Assembly: GCF_030441895.1 (NCBI RefSeq)
Contig: NZ_JARJAS010000006.1
Length of the DNA: 64,000 bases
DNA from: Enterococcus_D entomosocium
Lineage (GTDB): Bacteria > Bacillota > Bacilli > Lactobacillales > Enterococcaceae
Strand: one strand, 5' to 3'
Shown here: piece after piece, positions 51,364-60,447 of the stretch
Position numbering within the stretch: position 1 is the stretch's first letter
Layout: each line of letters starts with the position of its first letter
Position numbers and translations under genes: made by a program
Notes under the pieces: generated by a model
What the model saw: the letters and a program-made list of their open reading frames with translations, nothing else
Told to the model about the DNA's origin: nothing
The model's database searches: none

Positions 51364-53967
51364 ATGAACCCAGAAAAAATGACGACTACATTACAAAGTG
51401 CTATCGCTGAAGCCCAGCAGATTGCCATGACCCGTCACCATCAAGAAATTGATATTCCGCATTTATGGAAGATTTTATTGCAAGCCAATCAATTCGGCCG
51501 CAATTTTTACACGGACACAGGTCTCGATGTCGATGCTTTTGAAAAGGAAGTCGACCGACTATTAGATGAACTGCCTTCGGTTGAAGGAGGAAATGTTCGT
51601 TATGGTCAATCCATGAGTCAAAATCTGTTTCATCTTTTGTCTGAGGCAGATCAATTAAAAAATGAATTTCAAGACGAGTATCTTTCCACAGAAATCGTCC
51701 TTTATGCGTTGATGAAATTGAAAAATCATCCATTGACGGTGTATTTAAAGAAACAAGGAATCAGCGCGAAAGAAATCAAGCAAACGATCGAAACATTAAG
51801 AGGAGGGGATCGTGTGACCTCACAAAATCAAGAAGAACAATACAAAGCTTTAGAAAAATACGGCGTTGACCTGGTGCAACAAGTCCGCAGCGGAAAAATG
51901 GACCCAATTATCGGACGAGACGAAGAAATTCGCGATGTGATTCGCATCCTTTCTCGGAAGACAAAAAACAATCCCGTTTTGATTGGTGAACCAGGAGTTG
52001 GTAAAACAGCCATCGTTGAAGGATTGGCACAACGGATCGTGCGAAAAGACGTCCCAGAAAACCTAAAAGACAAAACGATCTTTTCTCTGGATATGGGTGC
52101 CTTGATCGCAGGTGCTAAATTCAGAGGTGAATTTGAAGAGCGTTTGAAAGCTGTCTTACAAGAAGTGAAAAAAGCCGATGGACGCATCATTCTCTTTATT
52201 GATGAGATCCACAATATTGTAGGTGCTGGTAAGACGGAAGGCAGCATGGATGCTGGAAACTTACTGAAACCAATGCTGGCACGGGGAGAATTGCATACGA
52301 TTGGCGCAACCACCCTTGATGAATACCGTCAATACATGGAAAAGGATAAAGCTTTGGAACGTCGTTTCCAAAAAGTGCTGGTACAGGAACCAACCGTTCA
52401 AGATACGATCTCAATTTTACGTGGGTTGAAAGAACGGTTCGAGATCCATCATGGCGTCAACATCCATGACAACGCGCTTGTTGCAGCGGCTACCTTATCT
52501 GACCGTTATATCACGGACCGCTTTTTACCAGACAAAGCCATCGATTTGATCGATGAAGCAAGTGCCACGATTCGGGTGGAAATGAATTCGATGCCTACTG
52601 AGCTCGACCAAGTTACCCGTCGTTTGATGCAACTTGAGATCGAAGAAGCCGCATTGAAAAAGGAATCCGATGATGCATCGAAAAAACGCTTAGGCATTTT
52701 ACAAGAAGAATTGGCGGAATTGCGTGAAGAAGTCAATACCATGAAAATGCAGTGGGAAACGGAAAAAGAAGAAGTCAATGCAGTTTCCAACAAACGGGCA
52801 GAGATCGATAAAGCCAAGCATGAGTTGGAAGATGCTGAAAATAACTATGATTTGGAACGGGCAGCTGTTCTTCGTCATGGGACGATTCCACAACTGGAAA
52901 AAGAACTAGCTGAACTGGAAGAAAAAAATCAAGATGAAGGCATTCGGATGGTCCAAGAATCAGTGACCGAAAATGAGATTGCCCTAGTCGTTGGACGTTT
53001 GACAGGGATTCCTGTTGCGAAATTAGTGGAAGGCGAACGGGAAAAACTGTTGAAATTAAATGAGACCTTGCATCAACGAGTGATCGGACAAGACGAAGCC
53101 GTCGATGCCGTCAGTGATGCCGTCATTCGTTCACGAGCTGGCCTGCAAGATCCAAATCGACCATTAGGTTCCTTCTTGTTCTTAGGTCCGACCGGCGTCG
53201 GTAAGACCGAATTAGCGAAAGCGTTGGCGGTCAATCTCTTTGATTCAGAAGAGCATATGGTTCGGATCGATATGAGCGAATACATGGAAAAACATTCGGT
53301 GTCTCGCTTAGTCGGTGCCCCTCCAGGCTATGTAGGGTTTGAAGAAGGTGGACAATTAACTGAAGCTGTTCGACGCAATCCATACACGATCGTCTTATTG
53401 GATGAGATCGAAAAAGCCCATCCTGATGTTTTCAATATCTTATTACAAGTGCTTGATGATGGCCGTTTGACAGATTCAAAAGGGCGAGTCGTTGATTTCA
53501 AAAATACAGTCTTGATCATGACTAGCAATATCGGCTCTCAAGTCTTGCTAGATGGCGTGACCGCAGAAGGGACGATCCCAGAAAACGTTGCTGAAAATGT
53601 CCGTAATCTCTTGAGAGGGCATTTTAAACCAGAATTCTTAAATCGGATCGACGACACGATTTTGTTCACACCGCTTAGTCTAAACGATGTGACAGGCATC
53701 GTCGACAAGATCATCGCACAGCTGTCACAACGACTGGAAGTCCAAGATATACTGTTGACGATCACTGAAGAAGCCAAACGCTGGATCGCTGAAAATGCTT
53801 ATGAGCCAGCATATGGTGCGCGACCTCTCCGTCGGTTTATCACGAGAGAAGTCGAAACCCCATTGGCAAAAGAAATCGTTGCTGGCAGAGTCTTACCAAA
53901 GACCCAAGTCACGATTGAATTATTGAACGAACAGCTGGTTTTTGAAAATACGCCAATTACCGAGTAA
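51364..53967 (+). CDS. clpB: Disaggregase ClpB
   Basis: A hexameric AAA+ chaperone that resolves protein aggregates with DnaK. The 867-aa protein has the Clp N domain (about 1-145), AAA-1 with GEPGVGKT (near 205), a long coiled-coil middle domain (about 410-525) and AAA-2 with GPTGVGKTE (near 605). The middle domain and absence of an IGF/L loop fit ClpB rather than ClpC/A. I chose the ATG behind GGGAGGG; an earlier start 26 codons upstream begins before the promoter. CtsR control is indicated by the operator. Confidence 0.95.
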   Translation: MNPEKMTTTLQSAIAEAQQIAMTRHHQEIDIPHLWKILLQANQFGRNFYTDTGLDVDAFEKEVDRLLDELPSVEGGNVRYGQSMSQNLFHLLSEADQLKNEFQDEYLSTEIVLYALMKLKNHPLTVYLKKQGISAKEIKQTIETLRGGDRVTSQNQEEQYKALEKYGVDLVQQVRSGKMDPIIGRDEEIRDVIRILSRKTKNNPVLIGEPGVGKTAIVEGLAQRIVRKDVPENLKDKTIFSLDMGALIAGAKFRGEFEERLKAVLQEVKKADGRIILFIDEIHNIVGAGKTEGSMDAGNLLKPMLARGELHTIGATTLDEYRQYMEKDKALERRFQKVLVQEPTVQDTISILRGLKERFEIHHGVNIHDNALVAAATLSDRYITDRFLPDKAIDLIDEASATIRVEMNSMPTELDQVTRRLMQLEIEEAALKKESDDASKKRLGILQEELAELREEVNTMKMQWETEKEEVNAVSNKRAEIDKAKHELEDAENNYDLERAAVLRHGTIPQLEKELAELEEKNQDEGIRMVQESVTENEIALVVGRLTGIPVAKLVEGEREKLLKLNETLHQRVIGQDEAVDAVSDAVIRSRAGLQDPNRPLGSFLFLGPTGVGKTELAKALAVNLFDSEEHMVRIDMSEYMEKHSVSRLVGAPPGYVGFEEGGQLTEAVRRNPYTIVLLDEIEKAHPDVFNILLQVLDDGRLTDSKGRVVDFKNTVLIMTSNIGSQVLLDGVTAEGTIPENVAENVRNLLRGHFKPEFLNRIDDTILFTPLSLNDVTGIVDKIIAQLSQRLEVQDILLTITEEAKRWIAENAYEPAYGARPLRRFITREVETPLAKEIVAGRVLPKTQVTIELLNEQLVFENTPITE

Positions 53968-53996
53968 TAAAAAGATAAAAAATGGATAAATGCAAA

Positions 53997-54034
53997 ACGA
54001 TGGTTGCCGTTTCATTGGCAGCCGTCGTTTTTTT
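53997..54034 (+). terminator. Terminator of clpB
   Basis: ACGATGGTTGCC pairs with GGCAGCCGTCGT (two G-T pairs), loop of eight, then T7. Confidence 0.88.
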
Positions 54035-54075
54035 GCCGCTCAACATAAGACAAAAAAGTTCCCCTTGCTTGTTGT

Positions 54076-54104
54076 TTGGAGGAAATTCGCACTTCGATTA
54101 TACT
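54076..54104 (+). promoter_or_regulatory. Promoter of the importer operon
   Basis: -35 TTGGAG (54076-54081), 17 bases, -10 TATACT (54099-54104), about 31 bases before the start codon. Confidence 0.6.
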
Positions 54105-54134
54105 GTTCTTATGGAGTAGGAGAGGAATGAAAAG

Positions 54135-55676
54135 ATGAATACTTTTTTTGAAACGTTGAATGAGCGAAAAGGGGAATTGCTGACAGCTGTCTTTGAGCAT
54201 TTGTCATTGTCAATCATTGCGCTGCTGGTGGCGATCGTTATTGCTGTCCCGTTAGCCATTTGGCTGGTTAATCATAAACGGGCAGCGGAAGTCGGCCTAC
54301 AAATAACGAGTGTGCTACAAACGATTCCATCACTGGCACTGTTAGGTTTATTGATTCCATTTGTGGGGATCGGAACGCCGCCTGCGTTGATCGCACTAGT
54401 TATTTATGCGTTATTGCCGATCTTTCAAAATACCTATATTGGCCTTTCGGAGATCGATCCATCAATCGAAGAAGCTGCGGCGGCATTTGGTATGTCTCGG
54501 ATGCGCCGATTGATCAAAGTCGAATTGCCGATTGCCTTGCCTGTCATTATTTCGGGGATTCGCACGGCGTTGGTCTTGATCATCGGAACAGCGACTTTAG
54601 CCGCTCTGATTGGCGCTGGTGGGCTAGGTTCCTTTATTTTGTTGGGGATCGATCGGAATGCCCCTGAATTAACGTTGATCGGCGCGATCGGGTCTGCTTT
54701 ACTGGCTATTATTTTCAGTACGTTGATCCGTTATCTACAACACCTGAAACCGCGCTATACCTTGATTACGCTGGCAGCGATCATCTTGCTGATTGGCGGC
54801 GTTTCTTTTTCACAGAGCGGATTTTTCGCGCCGAAAACCATTACCATCGCTGGGAAGTTAGGGTCTGAACCTGATATCTTGATCAACATGTACAAAGAAT
54901 TGATTGAGCAAGAAGATCCTGATGCACAGGTTGAATTGGAACCTAACTTTGGGAAAACTTCTTTCTTATTCAGTGCTTTAGACAATGACCAAGTCGACAT
55001 TTATCCAGAATTTACTGGAACTGTGTTGGAGAGTTTAGTGGATGTACCGGAAAAAACCGCTAGTCAAAAACTTGACTCTGACGAAACCTATACCGAAGCA
55101 GTCAATCTGTTAAAGGATCAGTTTGAGATGACCTTGCTTCAGCCGATGGCGTATCAAAATACCTATGCGTTGGCTGTGAAAAAAGAATTTGCTGAGGAAA
55201 ATGGACTAACCACGATCTCTGATTTGAAGAAAATCGAAAATCAAATCAAAGCCGGCTTTACCCTCGAATTCATTGATCGGACGGACGGTTATGCGGGCAT
55301 CCAAGAACTCTATGGGCTAGATTTTCCAAGTGTCCAAAGTATGGAACCAGCATTGCGTTATCAAGCCATCAATAATGGCGACATCAATCTACTGGATGCC
55401 TATTCCACGGACAGTGAATTGCGTCAATATGGCTTAGTTATTCTAGAAGACGATCAAGAACTATTTCCACCTTATCAAGGAGCGCCTTTGATGAAAGAAG
55501 CCTTTGCCAAGGAACATCCAGAAGTCGTCCGTGCATTGGAAAAGTTGGCAGGTAAAATCACCGAAGAACAAATGAGTGAAATGAATTATCAGGTCAATGT
55601 CGAAGGAAAAAATCCAGCAGAAGTCGCGCGTACCTTCCTGATAGATGAAGGATTAATTAAGGAGGGACAAGAATGA
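54135..55676 (+). CDS. Fused ABC permease and substrate-binding protein (OpuC/EgtU-like)
   Basis: A 513-aa fusion: an N-terminal permease (about 1-215, several helices, EAA-type loop IDPSIEEAAAAFGMSRMRRL), one more helix, then an extracellular binding domain (about 235-510, ITIAGKLGSEPDILINMYKE; DIYPEFTGTVLESL; LDAYSTDSELRQYGL). This is the plan of quaternary-amine importers. The binding domain recalls pneumococcal EgtU, an ergothioneine importer, but choline, carnitine or betaine remain possible. It is coupled to its ATPase (ATGA overlap). Confidence 0.88.
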   Translation: MNTFFETLNERKGELLTAVFEHLSLSIIALLVAIVIAVPLAIWLVNHKRAAEVGLQITSVLQTIPSLALLGLLIPFVGIGTPPALIALVIYALLPIFQNTYIGLSEIDPSIEEAAAAFGMSRMRRLIKVELPIALPVIISGIRTALVLIIGTATLAALIGAGGLGSFILLGIDRNAPELTLIGAIGSALLAIIFSTLIRYLQHLKPRYTLITLAAIILLIGGVSFSQSGFFAPKTITIAGKLGSEPDILINMYKELIEQEDPDAQVELEPNFGKTSFLFSALDNDQVDIYPEFTGTVLESLVDVPEKTASQKLDSDETYTEAVNLLKDQFEMTLLQPMAYQNTYALAVKKEFAEENGLTTISDLKKIENQIKAGFTLEFIDRTDGYAGIQELYGLDFPSVQSMEPALRYQAINNGDINLLDAYSTDSELRQYGLVILEDDQELFPPYQGAPLMKEAFAKEHPEVVRALEKLAGKITEEQMSEMNYQVNVEGKNPAEVARTFLIDEGLIKEGQE

Positions 55677-56626
55677 CACCAATTATTGAATTTAAAAACG
55701 TCAGTAAAAAGTTTGATCAAAAAATAGTGATCGATCAATTAGATCTGAGCATCAATAAAGGGGAAATCTTTGTTTTGGTCGGTCCTTCTGGGAGTGGGAA
55801 AACGACGACTTTGAAGATGATCAACGCGTTGTCAGAACCAACGGATGGCGATATTTACTTCAAAGAAAAACGAATCAAAGAATACAATATCCAAAAAATG
55901 CGTTGGCAAATGGGGTATGTTCTCCAACAAATCGCCCTGTTTCCGACAATGGATGTGAAGCAAAATATTGAAGTAATCCCAGAGATGTTAGGGTGGTCGA
56001 AAAAAGATCGCTCAGAAGCCGTGGATCGTTTGCTGACACAGGTCAAACTTGACCCAGAGCAATACCGCCATCGAATGCCTAAAGAGTTGTCAGGAGGAGA
56101 ACAGCAGCGGATCGGGATTTTAAGAGCGTTAGCTGCTAACCCAGAAATTATTCTGATGGACGAGCCCTTTAGTGCTCTTGATCCAATTTCTCGAAATTCC
56201 TTACAGGAGTTAGTCCTCGATTTGCACCAAGAGCTTGGGACGACGATTATTTTTGTCACGCATAACATGAAAGAAGCGGTAAAACTAGGTACGCGCATTG
56301 CTGTCATGAATCAAGGGAAGATCGTCCAATGTGATACACCGGAAGTGATTGTCTCGCAACCAAAAACTGCTTTTGTGAAAAGTTTTTTTGAAGAGACCGG
56401 TGAAGACGAAGCAAAACTGGTCACTGCAGGGGATTTGATGCGGATGAACTTTTTCAGCGATGAAGTCAACCCAGTGGCTCCTCAAATCGCTGCATCTACT
56501 ACTTTAAATGAGTTGTATACCTTATTTGCAACTCATGACACGGTAGTGATTGAAGAAGAGCAGAAACTCGTAGGGAGTCTAAGTCGAAAAGATGTGTTTG
56601 CTTTCTTGAGTCGTGATCGAACGTAA
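55673..56626 (+). CDS. Quaternary-amine-type ABC importer ATPase
   Basis: A 317-aa ATPase partner of the preceding fusion. Walker A GPSGSGKTTT (about 38-47), Q-loop, signature LSGGEQQRIG (about 140), Walker B ILMDEPFSALD (about 161). The C-terminal part (about 245-317) looks like a single CBS-type module (TTLNELYTLFATHDTVVIEE), which in OpuA-type ATPases senses ionic strength or nucleotides. It overlaps the permease gene by four bases. Confidence 0.92.
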   Translation: MTPIIEFKNVSKKFDQKIVIDQLDLSINKGEIFVLVGPSGSGKTTTLKMINALSEPTDGDIYFKEKRIKEYNIQKMRWQMGYVLQQIALFPTMDVKQNIEVIPEMLGWSKKDRSEAVDRLLTQVKLDPEQYRHRMPKELSGGEQQRIGILRALAANPEIILMDEPFSALDPISRNSLQELVLDLHQELGTTIIFVTHNMKEAVKLGTRIAVMNQGKIVQCDTPEVIVSQPKTAFVKSFFEETGEDEAKLVTAGDLMRMNFFSDEVNPVAPQIAASTTLNELYTLFATHDTVVIEEEQKLVGSLSRKDVFAFLSRDRT

Positions 56627-56719
56627 AAGGTTCTTTATGGCCACTAGAAATGTCATATTTTTTTAAAAATCGATGATTTCTCTTGCTCAATGTAAAAATT
56701 CCACGTAAGATTGAGGAAG

Positions 56720-56736
56720 ATATCTTTTGTCAGAAT
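56720..56736 (+). promoter_or_regulatory. lepB upstream element shared with csbD
   Basis: A 17-base string identical to 39208-39224, containing TTGTCA. A GATAAT at 56753-56758 would make a -10 with loose 20-base spacing. It lies about 60-75 bases before the lepB start. Confidence 0.4.
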
Positions 56737-56793
56737 GCCAGAAACGAGCTTTGATAATGACAAAAGATGCAGTAAAGGAGCGAAAGAGCAGCT

Positions 56794-57363
56794 ATGGTAA
56801 AAATCCTAAAAGAGAATTGGTTACTGCTTTTCTTTATCGTCGCCGTGGTTCTCATCCGTTTGTTTGTCCTGACGCCAGTTCAAGTCAGTGGCCATTCTAT
56901 GGATCCAACTTTGGCCGATAAGCAGCGTTTGATTGCATCAAAAATTTCTTCATATGACCGCCAAGACATCGTGATATGTGTTGAACCAGATGATCCAAGC
57001 AAAATCGCTGTCAAGCGGCTGATTGGTTTACCCGGTGATACCATTGAAATGAAAGATGATGTCCTAACAATCAATGGAGAAGTATACGAAGAACCCTATT
57101 TAGATGATTTTAAAGAGAAATTTGCGGACGATCAATTACAAGACGAATATTCTTATCGCGAAATGTTTCAGCAAATCGCCGCTGGTGCCGAACACTTTAC
57201 CGATGATTTCACGGTAACGGTTCCTGAAGGCAGCTATTTTGTGATGGGAGACAATCGTTTGATCTCTCGGGACAGTCGCAGTTTCGGGGTTGTAACAGAA
57301 GATCAAATGGAAGGGAAAGTGCTGCTGCGTTTTTGGCCTTTGAATCAAATCAAACTTTTCTAA
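56794..57363 (+). CDS. lepB: Signal peptidase I
   Basis: Cleaves signal peptides from exported proteins. The 189-aa protein has one N-terminal membrane anchor (about 9-27), catalytic Ser35 in SGHSMDPTL, Lys74 in KIAVKRLIGLPGD and the late GDNRLISRDSR box. It has an insert of some 25 residues before the GDNR box, within the family range. The ribosome site is weak (AAAGAG near, AAGGAG farther). A bidirectional terminator follows. Confidence 0.93.
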   Translation: MVKILKENWLLLFFIVAVVLIRLFVLTPVQVSGHSMDPTLADKQRLIASKISSYDRQDIVICVEPDDPSKIAVKRLIGLPGDTIEMKDDVLTINGEVYEEPYLDDFKEKFADDQLQDEYSYREMFQQIAAGAEHFTDDFTVTVPEGSYFVMGDNRLISRDSRSFGVVTEDQMEGKVLLRFWPLNQIKLF

Positions 57364-57370
57364 TCACAAA

Positions 57371-57425
57371 AAAACATTCTTGCCAATGCAGCGAAAACGC
57401 CGCAACTGGCAAGAATGTTTTTTTA
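57371..57425. terminator. Bidirectional terminator after lepB
   Basis: A perfect 15-bp stem (AAAACATTCTTGCCA and complement) around a 21-base loop with its own GCG/CGC pairing, then T7. It also closes the leftward small gene. Confidence 0.92.
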
Positions 57426-57608
57426 GATGACCCAAGCGACAAATGCAACCATTGAAAAGAACATCGTCCAAACCGCAATAATAGCTGATGCGATAAAAAT
57501 AATTTTGATTGATAAAGGTTGGACAAATTTTCGGGCATCTTTAGAGAACGCATAGGTGATCGATGAAAAAATCAAGCAGCATAAAATAAAAAACACTGTT
57601 AGAACCAT
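57423..57608 (-). CDS. Small two-helix membrane protein
   Basis: A 61-aa protein with two hydrophobic helices (about 3-20 and 34-58) joined by SKDARKFVQPLSIK. AAGGAGAGG stands 5-7 bases before the ATG, so translation is credible. No family is recognised. It is monocistronic, convergent with lepB, sharing its terminator. Confidence 0.6.
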   Translation of the reverse strand: MVLTVFFILCCLIFSSITYAFSKDARKFVQPLSIKIIFIASAIIAVWTMFFSMVAFVAWVI

Positions 57609-57837
57609 AAGCCTCTCCTTTACTGACGCAATGTCAAATGAATAATGTAATTATAACAGACCATGGTTTTTTGGGGAAATAAAAATGATTAAACGAGGGA
57701 ATTTTCTTGTAGTTGTAACCGTTTTATAGGGAAGTGTAAGGAAGGTCGAACCTTGTTAGACAGCGAATCCATAAAAATAAGATGTGTTATTTAAGTATTT
57801 TTATAAATTTTTCTTTATCAATAAAAGAACAAAAGAA

Positions 57838-57880
57838 AAAAGCTTGTTGAAAAACGATGGTTTCAACAAGCTTTTAAAGG
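57838..57880 (-). terminator. Terminator of the leftward three-gene block
   Basis: A perfect 15-bp stem AAAAGCTTGTTGAAA and complement, loop of eight. Read leftward it is followed by T-rich sequence. It lies directly after the YjdF-like stop. Confidence 0.85.
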
Positions 57881-57884
57881 TTGG

Positions 57885-58550
57885 TTATGATAATTTTTTA
57901 ATCCGATAACTTTCAAAGTAATCAGGTTTGCCTCGTCCTTGAACATACGCGATCACGCCCATCAAAGCAGCACCAATCGTGTTGGTTAGTAAATCACCCA
58001 TCGTATCCATCAATGCTTCACGACCAATAAACGGGGTGCCATCTAAGGTTGCATAACGTTGGAGATTCATTCCACCAACAGAGTCGCAGATGAATTCCCA
58101 AAACTCCCAGAAAACACCACACAAGCCAGCAAAAGCAAAGCCCATCAGTAAAAATAACCAAGGCGAAACTTTTGAAACGGGCACTTCTTTTAGTAAGAGA
58201 CAGATCAATCCATAGCCTACAGCCGTCAAGACCATAGGACTCACCGCATGCAGAATTTTATCCCAGAAAGCAATGGTTTCGATCAAATGTAAGATCGTCC
58301 CCATGAATACGGAGATCAGCAAGAAAAACCAATAAAAGTAGACGGTGGCATTTGGTAGCTGGATTTTTAAGAACTTTTTACTCATTTCTGGGACAAAGAT
58401 CAATAAAATCCCAAGTAAGGCTTGACCCAAGAAAATCAGTCCTTGTGTTTGCGGATAGACGCCACGGAAAAATTCCCACAAAGAAAAACAAAACACGAGA
58501 ATACCGAAAATAGTGAATACCTTTTGCAGTCGCTGATAATTTTGCCCCAT
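57885..58550 (-). CDS. YjdF-like membrane protein
   Basis: A 221-aa protein with about six transmembrane helices. The segment WDKILHAVSPMV and later FWEFWEFICDSVGG...DTMGDLLTNTIGAAL follow the YjdF/DUF2238 pattern of conserved His, Glu and Asp in membrane helices. The role is unknown. Its ATG directly abuts the stop of the deoxyribosyltransferase gene, so the two are one unit. Confidence 0.7.
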   Translation of the reverse strand: MGQNYQRLQKVFTIFGILVFCFSLWEFFRGVYPQTQGLIFLGQALLGILLIFVPEMSKKFLKIQLPNATVYFYWFFLLISVFMGTILHLIETIAFWDKILHAVSPMVLTAVGYGLICLLLKEVPVSKVSPWLFLLMGFAFAGLCGVFWEFWEFICDSVGGMNLQRYATLDGTPFIGREALMDTMGDLLTNTIGAALMGVIAYVQGRGKPDYFESYRIKKLS

Positions 58551-59036
58551 TTAGTTGTCCTCCGAAAGATAGTCTGCTAAGCCAGCTAAAAGGGCTGCTT
58601 CAGAGGAATAAATCTCACCGTTTAGCTTGATCAAACCCACCGTATAAAGATTGACATAGTGGAACTGATTTTCCGCAACGGTTTGTAATGCTGCCAGCTT
58701 TTGCTGATTATCGGCACCTTGTTGGCGACTATCTGTATAAAGCCCTAACACAGGAATGCCTTTTGCATAGGCGACACCGATCTCAGAGGCAACCCCAGCA
58801 TCGATGGTCAAACCATCCAGCAAAGCGATCATCAAATCGCTTTCCAGTACTTTTTCGGTATCTGCCAACGCAATCATTTTGCTATCCGCGTAGGCGGACT
58901 TATCATTGATCGCGGCATTTTCTTGAGGTAAATAAATCTCCAGCTGCGGATACTGCTGACGAATCGACGCAACAAGTTCGGCGTTGTAGCGAAGGTCACT
59001 AGCAGCAAACAGGGGAGCAGCAAAATATAGTTTCAT
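58551..59036 (-). CDS. Nucleoside 2-deoxyribosyltransferase
   Basis: Exchanges bases between 2'-deoxynucleosides, a salvage step common in lactic acid bacteria. The 161-aa protein has MKLYFAAPLFAASDLRYN at the front, DLMIALLDG, and the catalytic Glu in IDAGVASEIGVAYAKG (about 92-100). GGAGTG lies upstream of the ATG. It is followed without a gap by the YjdF-like gene. Confidence 0.9.
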   Translation of the reverse strand: MKLYFAAPLFAASDLRYNAELVASIRQQYPQLEIYLPQENAAINDKSAYADSKMIALADTEKVLESDLMIALLDGLTIDAGVASEIGVAYAKGIPVLGLYTDSRQQGADNQQKLAALQTVAENQFHYVNLYTVGLIKLNGEIYSSEAALLAGLADYLSEDN

Positions 59037-59087
59037 TCAAAAACACTCCTTAATCATTCATAGTTGTACGTTTTGTTGATTCGTTGT

Positions 59088-60302
59088 TTAGAAATAATCA
59101 CTGAAATAGGCTTCCATATCAGGGATGATCGATTCTAGTAATGCCAGTGTTTCTGAATCGGTATTTAGCCGTTCCACACGCTCTAAGTAAGCTGGACGGC
59201 GGTAATTCATCAACAGACAAGACAATGTCTGAATATCCAGCTGGACAGCTTTTCCGATGGCTTCTCTTGAAACCACGATCTCCCCGTGATTGTATTGGAC
59301 ACCGAAGATTCCGTTGTTCCAATCGGCAACTGGGTCAGAAACAACAAAGTGAAAGGGTGTTTGAAAGGCTTCAAATGGGAAGTTTTTCAAAAACTGTTCA
59401 ACATCGACGATCCGCGCCATGTAATAAGGCTCAATGGTTTCTTTGATTTGGCTATCATCCAGGTAGAAGGACAGGGGTTCATTTGAATAAATGTCTCCTT
59501 TGACCCAATAGACCATTGAGAAATGAGCAGAGATAAAATTCCAAAGACCATTGCGGGCTTCTTGATCTAAGTAGAACATTTCCTTTACATGGAAGACTTC
59601 TTCGGCTACCCAATAAAAAAGTACACCAGTCGGATGACCACTGGCATTGTAATAGACAGCCGCGGTGCGCTCTTCTTCATTTTCATAGCGCCAATACTCT
59701 TCCCAGTGAAAAGAGGTCCGCTGCAAGGCGCCATGGTTGTCGCGGGAGAATTGGTTGTAGACAGTAAAAACATCAGGGTCATCCACTTCTTTGCGCTCTA
59801 CGATCCCAGGGACTTCTTTGGTTTTCGGAAGCTGGGTATCACGAATTTTGAAGGTCAGCTTGTCGGACATGATCTCCCAGCCTTTGCGACGATAGTAGGG
59901 CACATTGTATGGATAAAGGTAGGAGATCCATTGCTGATCTTCCCGCATGGTTTCTAAGGCAAGCTTGATCAAGTCTTTCATCAGGCCATGTCCGGCATAT
60001 TCAGGGTAGGTCCCAACACCGGTCACTCCGCCCATTTTGATTAATTTGCCGTGTATATTGACTTCACAAGGATAAACGGCGATTTGCGAGATCAACTTGT
60101 CTTCATTGAACCAGCCAAAGACCTTGGAAAGCTCTAAGATCGGGCGCTTAGATTTAATCATTTCCCGTTTGCTCTCATAGCCGCTTTCTTCAATATCCGA
60201 TTCAGTGATCTGAAAAACGTAGCTTAACAGTTCGTTGAACTGATCAACGTCTTTTTCATCCACCGCTCGAATATGTAGATTTTGATGAAAATTATTGTCC
60301 AT
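59088..60302 (-). CDS. Eis-like GNAT acetyltransferase
   Basis: A 404-aa Eis-family protein: an N-terminal GNAT domain with the acetyl-CoA loop VGTYPEYAGHGLMKDL (about 95-110), a second GNAT-like domain, and a C-terminal sterol-carrier-like domain (about 300-400) ending in the carboxylate DYF used by the active site. Mycobacterial Eis acetylates aminoglycosides at several amines; the native substrate here is unknown. GGAG precedes the ATG. Confidence 0.87.
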   Translation of the reverse strand: MDNNFHQNLHIRAVDEKDVDQFNELLSYVFQITESDIEESGYESKREMIKSKRPILELSKVFGWFNEDKLISQIAVYPCEVNIHGKLIKMGGVTGVGTYPEYAGHGLMKDLIKLALETMREDQQWISYLYPYNVPYYRRKGWEIMSDKLTFKIRDTQLPKTKEVPGIVERKEVDDPDVFTVYNQFSRDNHGALQRTSFHWEEYWRYENEEERTAAVYYNASGHPTGVLFYWVAEEVFHVKEMFYLDQEARNGLWNFISAHFSMVYWVKGDIYSNEPLSFYLDDSQIKETIEPYYMARIVDVEQFLKNFPFEAFQTPFHFVVSDPVADWNNGIFGVQYNHGEIVVSREAIGKAVQLDIQTLSCLLMNYRRPAYLERVERLNTDSETLALLESIIPDMEAYFSDYF

Positions 60303-60383
60303 TCTTTCAACTCCAATTTATTTGCTAGCTCTAGTATAGCAAAACCTGAATGAATATGTCTAAATAACGGTTAAGAAAAATAC

Positions 60384-60412
60384 TTTAACTATTGGCGTTT
60401 CGTTGGTATAAT
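60384..60412 (+). promoter_or_regulatory. lepA promoter
   Basis: -10 TATAAT (60407-60412) with a modest -35 TTTAAC (60384-60389) at 17 bases. Confidence 0.6.
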
Positions 60413-60447
60413 AGAAAAGCTGACTAAAAGAAATGAGGAACGTATCC

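Noticed and set aside
56727..56921. 64-codon frame overlapping the lepB start
   Set aside because: It is out of frame with the well-supported signal peptidase and starts within the promoter region.
57685..57729. 14-codon ORF (MIKRGNFLVVVTVL) in the gap after the small membrane gene
   Set aside because: The ribosome site is only G4 and no promoter or partner gene supports it.
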